This document shows positions 52,321-61,240 of a stretch of DNA of 64,000 nucleotides, in pieces. A program made the position numbers and the translations under genes. Position 1 is the stretch's first letter. Every line of letters begins with the position of its first letter. This DNA is from Hydractinia symbiolongicarpus (Eukaryota; Cnidaria; Hydrozoa; Anthoathecata; Hydractiniidae): the NCBI RefSeq assembly GCF_029227915.1, contig NC_079879.1:31316501-31380500 (forward strand). The letters are read 5' to 3'. Under the pieces are notes generated by a model. The model ran no database searches, had not been told where the DNA came from, and was given only the letters and a program-made list of their open reading frames with translations.

Positions 52321-55050
52321 TATAATCAAAAGTATACAAAGAAAGTACCCAGGGAGTAAACTCATTTCCCGAACGATTTTTTAAATTATTTTTTCACCAC
52401 TAAAACGCATGAGACTTGTAGTTTTCAAAAATGTTTTCCTTTTTGATGAGACGCTGAATAAATGAAGTTTAATCGCCGGCAATCGAAAACCTGCGATTTC
52501 CAGTAAATCCCGGACTCGGCCCGTATAGTCAAAAGTATACAAAGAAAGTACCCAGGGTGTAAACTCATTTCCAGAACGATTTTTTAAATTATTATTTCAC
52601 CACTAAAGCCCATGAGACTTGTATTTTAAAAATGTTTTTATTTTTGATGAGACGCTGAATAAAAGAAGTTTAATTGCCGGCAAACGAAAACCCGCCATTT
52701 CCCGTAAACCCCGGACTCGGCCCGTATACTCAAAAGTATACAAAGAAAGTACTCAGGGAGTAAACTCATTTCCCGAACGATTTTTTATATTATTTTTTCA
52801 TCACTAAAACGCATGAGACATGTAGTTTTCAAAAATGTTTTTATTTTTGATGAGACGCTGAATAAAAGAAGTTTAATCGCCGGCAAACGAAAACCCGCCA
52901 ATTCCCGTAAACCCCGGACCCGGCCCGTATAATCAAAAGTATACAAAGAAAGTACCCAGGGAGTTAACTCATTTCCCGAACGATTTTTTAAATTATTTTT
53001 TCACCACTAAAACGCATGAGACTTGTAGTTTTCAAAAATGTTTTCCTTTTTGATGAGACGCTGAATAAATGAAGTTTAATCGCCGGCAAACGAAAACCTG
53101 CGATTTCCAGTAAATCCCGGACTCGGCCCGTATAGTCAAAAGTATACAAAGAAAGTACCCAGGGTGCAAACTCATTTCCAGAACGATTTTTTAAATTATT
53201 ATTTCACCACTAAAGCCCATGAGACTTGTATTTTAAAAATGTTTTTATTTTTGATGAGACGCTGAATAAAAGAAGTTTAATTGCCGGCAAACAAAAACCC
53301 GCCATTTCCCGTAAACCCCGGACTCGGCCCGTATACTCAAAAGTATACAAAGAAAGTACTCAGGGAGTAAACTCATTTCCGGAACGATTTTTTAAATTAT
53401 TTTTTCACCACTAAAACGCATGAGACTTGCAGTTTTCAAAAATGTTTTCATTTTTGATGAGACGCTGAATGAAAGAAGTTTAATCGCCGGCAAACGGAAA
53501 CCTGCGATTTCCCGTAAATCCCGGACTCGGCCCGTATAGTCAAAAGTATACAAAGAAAGTACCCAGGGTGTAAACTCATTTCCCGAACGATTTTTTAAAT
53601 TATTATTTTACCACTAAAGCCCATGAGACTTGAAGTTTTCAAAAATGTTTTCATTTTTGATGAGACACTGAATAAAAGAAGTTTAATCGCCGGCAAACGA
53701 AAACCCGCCAATTCCCGTAAATCCAGGGCTTGGCCCGTATAGTCAAAAGTATACAAAGAAAGTACCCAGGGAGTAAACTCATTTCCCGAACGATTTTTTT
53801 TATTATTTTTTCACCACTAAAAAGCATGAGACTTGTAGTTTTCAAAAATGTTTTCATTTTTGATGAGACGCTGAACAAAAGAAGTTTAATCACTGGCAAA
53901 CAAAAACCCGCCATTTCCCGTAAACCCCGGACTCGGCCCGTATAATCAAAAGTATACAAAGAAAGTACCCAGGGTGTAAACTCATTTCCCGAACGATTTT
54001 TTTTAAATTATTATTTCACCACTAAAGCCCATGAGACTTGTAGTTTTTAAAAATGTTTTTATTTTTGATGAGAGGCTGAATAAAAGAAGTTTAGTCGCCG
54101 GCAAACGAAAACCCGCGACTTCCCGTAAATCCTGGACTCGGCCCGTATAGTCAAAAGTATACAAAGAAAGTACCCAGGGAGTAAACTCATTTCCCGAACG
54201 ATTTTTTAAATTAATTTTCACCACTAAAACGCATGAGACTTGTAGTTTTCAAAAATGTTTTCATTTTTGATGAGACGCTGAATAAAAGAAGTTTAATCGC
54301 CGGCAAACGAAAACCTGCGATTTCCCGTAAATCCTGGACTCGGCCCGTATAGTCAAAAGTATACAAAGAAAGTACCCAGGGTGTAAACTCATTTCCAGAG
54401 CGATTTTTTAAATTATTATTTCACCACTAAAGCCCATGAGACTTGTAGCTTTTAAAAATGTTTTCATTTTTGATGAGACGCTGAATAAAAGAAGTTTAAT
54501 CGCCGGCAAACGAAAACCCGCCATTTCCCGTAAACCCCGGACTCGGCCCGTATAATCAAAAGTATACAAAGAAAGTACCCAGGGTGTAAACTCATTTCCC
54601 GAACGATTTTTTTAAAATTATTATTTCACCACTAAAGCCCATGAGACTTGTAGTTTTTAAAAATGTTTTCATTTTTGATGAGAGGCTGAATAAAAGAAGT
54701 TTAGTCGCCGGCAAACGAAAACCCGCGACTTCCCGTAAATCCCGGACTCGGCCCGTATAGTCAAAAGTATACAAAGAAAGTGCCCAGGGTGTAAACTCAT
54801 TTCCAGAACGATTTTTTAAATTATTATTTCACCACTAAAGCCCATGAGACTTGTAGCTTTTAAAAATGTTTTCATTTTTGATGAGACGCTGAATAAAAGA
54901 AGTTTAATCGCCGGCAAACGAAAACCCGCCATTTCCCGTAAACCCCGGACTCGGCCCGTATAGTCAAAAGTATACAAAGAAAGTACCCAGGGAGTAAACT
55001 CATTTCCCGAACGATTTTTTAAATTAATTTTCACCACTAAAACGCATGAG
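52321..55050 (+). repeat. Segmental copy of the 41.9-43.5 kb region
   Basis: Units at 53,226, 53,730 and 54,003 match 41,869, 42,373 and 42,646 at an offset of 11,357 bp. The GTAGCTTTTAAAAATG unit continues the match (43,497 and 54,855). Shared marks are AGACTTGCAG, TATTTTACCAC, GAGAGGCTG and TTTAGTCGCCGG. Here the TATACTC unit is spaced as a trimer (52,619 and 53,226, 607 bp), not as the 404-bp dimer of the left copy. The last B-type sequence in the window is the hybrid at about 52,727-52,930. Confidence 0.8.
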
Positions 55051-58000
55051 ACTTGTAGTTTTCAGAAATGTTTTCATTTTTGATGAGACTCTAAATAAAA
55101 GAAGTTTAATCGCCGGCAAACGAAAACCCGCCATTTCCCGTAAACCCTGGACTCGGCCCGTATAATCAAAAGTGTACAAAGAAAGTACCCAGGGAGTAAA
55201 CTCATTTCCCGAACGATTTTTTAAATTATTTTTTCACCACTAAAACGCATGAGACTTGTAGTTTTCAAAAATGTTTTCATTTTTGATGAGACGCTGAATA
55301 AAACAAGTTTAATCGCCGGCAAAACGAAAACCTGCGATTTCCCGTAAATCCCGGACTCGGCCCGTATAGTCAAAAGTATACAAAGAAAGTACACAGGGTG
55401 TAAACTCATTTCCCGAACGATTTTTTAAATTATTTTTTCACCACTAAAACGCATGAGACTTGTAGTTTTCAAAAATGTTTTCATTTTTGATGAGACGCTG
55501 AATAAAACAAGTTTAATCGCCGGCAAAACGAAAACCTGCGATTTCCCGTAAATCCCGGACTCGGCCCGTATAGTCAAAAGTATACAAAGAAAGTACCCAG
55601 GGTGTAAACTCATTTTCAGAACGATTTTTTAAATTATTATTTCACCACTAAAGCCCATGAGACTTGTAGTTTTTAAAAATGTTTTCATTTTTGATGAGAC
55701 GCTGAATAAAAGAACTTTAATCGCCGGCAAACGAAAACCCGCCAATTCCCGTAAACCCCGGACTCTGCCCGTATAATCAAAAGTATACAAAGAAAGTACC
55801 CAGGGAGTAAACTCATTTCCCGAACGATTTTTTAAATTACTTTTTCACCACTAATACGCATGAGACTTGTGGTTTTCAAAAATGTTTTCATTTTTGATGA
55901 GACGCTGAATGAAAGAAGTTTAATCGCCGGCAAACCAAAACCTGCGATTTCCCGTAAATTCCGGACTCGGCCCGTATAGTCAAAAGTATACAAAGAAAGT
56001 ACCCAGGCAGTAAACTCATTTCCCGAACGATTTTTTAAATTATTATTTCACCATTAAAGCTCATGAGACTTGTAGTTTTTAAAAATGTTTTCATTTTTGA
56101 TGAGACGTTGAATAAAAGAAGTTTAATCGCCGGCAAACGAAAACCCGCGACTTCTCGTAAATCCCGGACTCGGCCCGTATAGTCAAAAGTATACAAAGAA
56201 AGTACCCAGGGAGTAAACTCATTTCCGGAACGATTCTTTAAATTATTTTTTCACCACTAAAACGCATAAGACTTGTAGTTTTCAGAAATGTTTTCATTTT
56301 TGATGAGACGCTTAATGAAAGTGGTTTAATCGCCGACAAACGAAAACCCGCGATTTCCCGTAAATCCCGGGCTTGGCCCGTATAGTCGAATGTATACAAA
56401 GAAAGTACCCAGGGTGAAAACTCATTTCCAGAACGATTTTTTGAATTATTTTTTCACCATTAAAACGCATGAGACTTGTGGTTTTCAAAAATGTTTTCAT
56501 TTTTGATGAGACGCTGAATGAAAGAAGTTTAATCGCCGGCAAACTAAAACCTACGATTTCCCGTAAATCCCGGACTCGGCCCGTATAGTCAAAAGTATAC
56601 AAAGAAAGTACCCATGGTGTAAACTCATTTCCCGAACGATTTTTTAAATTATTATTTCACCACTAAAGCCCATGAGACTTGTAGTTTTTAAAAATGTTTT
56701 CATTTTTGATGAGACGCTGAATAAAAGAAGTTTAATCACCGGCAAACGAAAACCCGCCATTTCCCGTAAACCCCGGACACGGCCCGTATAATCAAAAATA
56801 TACAAAGAAAGTACCCAGGGAGTAAACTCATTTCCCGAACGATTTTTTAAATTATTTTTTCACCACTAAAACGCATGACACTTGTGGTTTTCAAAAATGT
56901 TTTCATTTTTGATGAGACGCTGAATGAAAGAAGTTTAATCGCCGGCAAACGAAAACCTGCGATTTCCCGTAAATCCCGGACTCGGCCCGTATAGTCAAAA
57001 GTATACAAAGAAAGTACCCAGGCTGTAAACTCATTTCCCGAACGATTTTTTAAATTATTATTTCACCACTAAAGCCCATGAGACTTGTAGTTTTTAAAAA
57101 TGTTTTCATTTTTGATGAGACGCTGAATAAAAGAAGTTTAATCGCCGACAAACGAAAACCCGCGACTTCCTGTAAATCCCGGACTCGGCCCGTATAGTCA
57201 AAAGTATACAAAGAAAGTACCCAGGGAGTAAACTCATTTCCCGAACGATTTTTTAAATTATTTTTTCACCACTAAAACGCATAAGACTTGTAGTTTTCAG
57301 AAATGTTTTCATTTTTGATGAGACGCTTAATGAAAGTGGTTTAATCGCCGGCAAACCAAAACCCGCGATTTCCCGTAAATCCCGGGCTTGGCCCGTATAG
57401 TCGAATGTTTACAAAGAAAGTACCCAGGGTGTAAACTCATTTCCAGAACGATTTTTTAAATTATTATTTCACCACTAAAGCCCATGAGACTTGTAGTTTT
57501 TAAAAATGTTTTCATTTTTGATGAGAAGCTGAATAAAAGAAGTTTAATCGCCGGCAAACGAAAACCACGACTTCCCGTAAATCCCGTACTCGGCCCGTAT
57601 AGTCAAAAGTATACAAAGAAAGTACCCAGGGAGTAAACTCATTTCCCGAACGATTTTTTAAATTAATTTTCACCACTAAAACGCATGAGACTTGTAGTTT
57701 TCAGAAGTGTTTTCATTTTTGATGAGGCGCTTAATGAAAGTGGTTTAATCGCCGACAAACGAAAACCCGCCATTTCCCGTAAACCCCGGACTCGGCCCGT
57801 ATACTCAAAAGTATACAAAGAAAGTACCCAGCGAGTAAACTCATTTCCCGAACGATTTTTTAAATTATTTTTTCACCACTAAAACGCATGAGACTTGTAG
57901 TTTTCAAAAATGTTTTCATTTTTGATGAGACGCTTAATGAAAGTGGTTTAATCGCCGGCAAACCAAAACCCGCGATTTCGCGTAAATCCCGGGCTTGGCC

Positions 58001-61000
58001 CGTATAGTCGAATGTATACAAAGAAAGTACCCAGGGTGTAAACTCATTTCCAGAACGATTTTTTAAATTATTATTTCACCACTAAAGCCCATGAGACTTG
58101 TAGTTTTTAAAAATGTTTTCATTTTTGATGAGAAGCTGAATAAAAGAAGTTTAATCGCCGGCAAACGAAAACTGCGACTTCCCGTAAATCCCGTACTCGG
58201 CCCGTATAGTCAAAAGTATACAAAGAAAGTACCCAGCGAGTAAACTCATTTCCCGAACGATTTTTTAAATTATTTTTTCACCACTAAAACGCATGAGACT
58301 TGTAGTTTTCAAAAATGTTTTCATTTTTGATGAGACGCTGAATAAAAGAAGTTTAATCGCCGGCAAACGAAAACTCGCCATTTCCCGTAAACCCCGGACT
58401 CGGCCCGTATAATCAAAAGTATACAAAGAAAGTACCCAGGGAGTAAACTCATTTCCCGAACGATTTTTTAAATTATTTTTTCAGCACTAAAACGCATAAG
58501 ACTTGTAGTTTTCAGAAATGTTTTCATTTTTGATGAGACGCTTAATGAAAGTGGTTTAATCGCCGGCAAACCAAAACCCGCGATTTCGCGTAAATCCCGG
58601 GCTAGGCCCGTATAGTCGAATGTATACAAAGAAAGTACCCAGGGTGTAAACTCATTTCCAGAACGATTTTTTAAATTATTATTTCACCACTAAAGCCCAT
58701 GAGACTTGTAGTTTTTAAAAATATTTTCATTTTTGATGAGAAGCTGAATAAAAGAAGTTTAATCGCCGGCAAACGAAAACCGCGACTTCCCGTAAATCCC
58801 GTACTCGGCCCGTATAGTCAAAAGTATACAAAGAAAGTACCCAGGGAGTAAACTCATTTCGCGAACGATTTTTTAAATTAATTTTCACCACTAAAACGCA
58901 TGAGACTTGTAGTTTTCAGAAGTGTTTTCATTTTTGATGAGACGCTTAATGAAAGTGGTTTAATCGCCGGCAAACGAAAACCCGCCATTTCCCGTAAACC
59001 CCTGACTCGGCCCGTATACTCAAAAGTATACAAAGAAAGTACCCAGCGAGTAAACTCATTTCCCGAACGATTTTTTAAATTATTTTTTCACCACTAAAAC
59101 GCATGAGACTTGTAGTTTTCAAAAATGTTTTCATTTTTGATGAGACGCTGAATAAAAGAAGTTTAATCGCCGGCAAACGAAAACCCGCCATTTCCCGTAA
59201 ACCCCGGACTCGGCCCGTATAATCAAAAGTATACAAAGAAAGTACCCAGGGAGTAAACTCATTTCCCGAACGATTTTTTAAATTATTTTTTCACCACTAA
59301 AACGCATAAGACTTGTAGTTTTCAAAAATGTTTTCATTTTTGATGAGACGCTGAATAAAAGAAGTTTAATCGCCGGCAAACGAAAACCTGCGATTTCCCG
59401 TAAATCCCGGACTCGGCCCGTATAGTCAAAAGTATACAAAGAAAGTACCCAGGGTGTAAACTCATTTCCAGAACGATTTTTTAAATTATTATTTCACCAC
59501 TAAAGCCCATGAGACTTGTAGTTTTTAAAAATGTTTTCATTTTTGATGAGACGCTGAATAAAAGAAGTTTCATCACCGGCAAACGAAAACCCGCCATTTC
59601 CTTTAAATCCCGGACACGGCCCTTATAATCAAAAGTATACAATGAAAGTACCCAGGGAGTAAACTCATTTCCCGAACGATTTTTTAAATTATTTTTTCAC
59701 CACTAAAACGCATGACACTTGTGGTTTTCAAAAATGTTTTCATTTTTGATGAGACGCTGAATGAAAGAAGTTTAATCGCCGGCAAACAAAAACCTGCGAT
59801 TTCCCGTAAATCCCGGACTCGGCCCGTATAGTCAAAAGTATACAAAGAAAGTACCCAGCGAGTAAACTCATTTCCCAAACGATTTTTTAAATTATTTTTT
59901 CACCACTAAAACGCATGAGACTTGTAGTTTTCAAAAATGTTTTCATTTTTGATGAGACGCTGAATAAAAGAAGTTTAATCGCCGGCAAACGAAAACCCGC
60001 CATTTCCCGTAAACCCCGGACTCGGCCCGTATAATCAAAAGTATACAAAGAAAGTACCCAGGGAGTAAACTCATTTCCCGAACGATTTTTTAAAATTTTT
60101 TTTCACCACTAAAACGCATAAGACTTGTAGTTTTCAAAAATGTTTTCATTTTTGATGAGACGCTGAATAAAAGAAGTTTAATCGCCGGCAAACGAAAACC
60201 TGCGATTTCCCGTAAATCCCGGACTCGGCCCGTATAGTCAAAAGTATACAAAGAAAGCGCCCAGGGTGTAAACTCATTTCCAGAACGATTTTTTAAATTA
60301 TTATTTCACCACTATAGCCCATGAGACTTGTAGTTTTTAAAAATGTTTTCATTTTTGATGAGACGCTGAATAAAAGAAGTTTAATCGCCGACAAACGAAA
60401 ACCCGCGACTTCCTGTAAATCCCGGACTCGGCCCGTATAGTCAAAAGTATACAAAGAAAGTACCCAGGGAGTAAACTCATTTCCCGAACGATTTTTTAAA
60501 TTATTATTTCACCACTAAAGCCCATGAGACTTGTAGTTTTTAAAAATGTTTTCATTTTTGATGAGAAGCTGAATAAAAGAAGTTTAATCGCCGGCAAACG
60601 AAAACCCGCCATTTCCCGTAATCCCCGGACTCGGCCCGTATAATCAAAAGTATAAAAAGAAAGTACCCAGGGAGTAAACTCATTTCCCGAACGATTTTTT
60701 AAATTATTTTTTCACCATTAAAACGCATGAGACTTGTGGTTTTCAAAAATGTTTTCATTTGTGATGAGACGCTTAATGAAAGTGGTTTAATCGCCGGCAA
60801 ACGAAAACCCGCGAATTCCTGTAAATCCCGGGCCTGGCCCGTATAGTCGAATGTATACAAAGAAAGTACCCTGTGAGTAAACTCATTTCCAAAACGATTT
60901 TTTAAATTATCTTTTCACCACTAAAACGCATGAGACTTGTAGTTTTCAAAAATGTTTTCATTTTTGATGAGACCCTGAATAAAAGAACTTTAATCGCCGG

Positions 61001-61240
61001 CAAACGAAAACCCGCCATTTCCCGTAAACCCCGGACTCGGCCCGTATAATCAAAAGTATACAAAGAAAGTACCCAGGGAGTAAACTCATTTCCCGAACGA
61101 TTTTTTAAATTTTTTTTTCACCACTAAAACGCATGAGACTTGTAGTTTTCAAAAATGTTTTCATTTTTGATGAGACGCTGAATAAAAGAAGTTTAATCGC
61201 CGGCAAACGAAAACCCGCCATTTCCCGTAAACCCTGGACT
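55051..61240 (+). repeat. Right-hand domain with its own variants
   Basis: Monomers here lack the CATCAC, CCTTTTTG, TTTTTATTATT and GGCCTGTATAG subtypes common to the left. Two adjacent units at 55,221-55,613 are almost identical and share an extra A in GGCAAAACGAAAACC. GAGAAGCTG occurs near 57,523, 58,129 and 58,738, a trimer spacing of about 607-609 bp, and again near 60,563. CCCAGCGAG occurs near 57,828, 58,232, 59,042 and 59,856. CTTAATGAAAGTGG units here end in GGCCCG and are followed by TATAGTCGAATG, unlike the S units to the left. Confidence 0.8.
59827..60029 (+). repeat. Exemplar monomer, exactly 203 bp and close to consensus
   Basis: This copy differs from my hand-built consensus at about two positions (CAGCGAG for CAGGGAG, CCAAACG for CCGAACG). 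The consensus has 78 G+C in 203 bp (38.4%): 44 C, 34 G and 11 CpG. The layout from its first T is: AT-poor head 1-56 with a GTATAC palindrome at 12-17; T-rich tract 57-74; CACCAC word at 75-80; perfect dyad at 105-126; AATAAA at 137-142; and a G+C-rich tail at 153-203 containing GCCGGC. The word CATTTCCCG occurs twice, at 43-51 and 175-183, so copies of it alternate 132 and 71 bp apart along the array. Confidence 0.9.
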
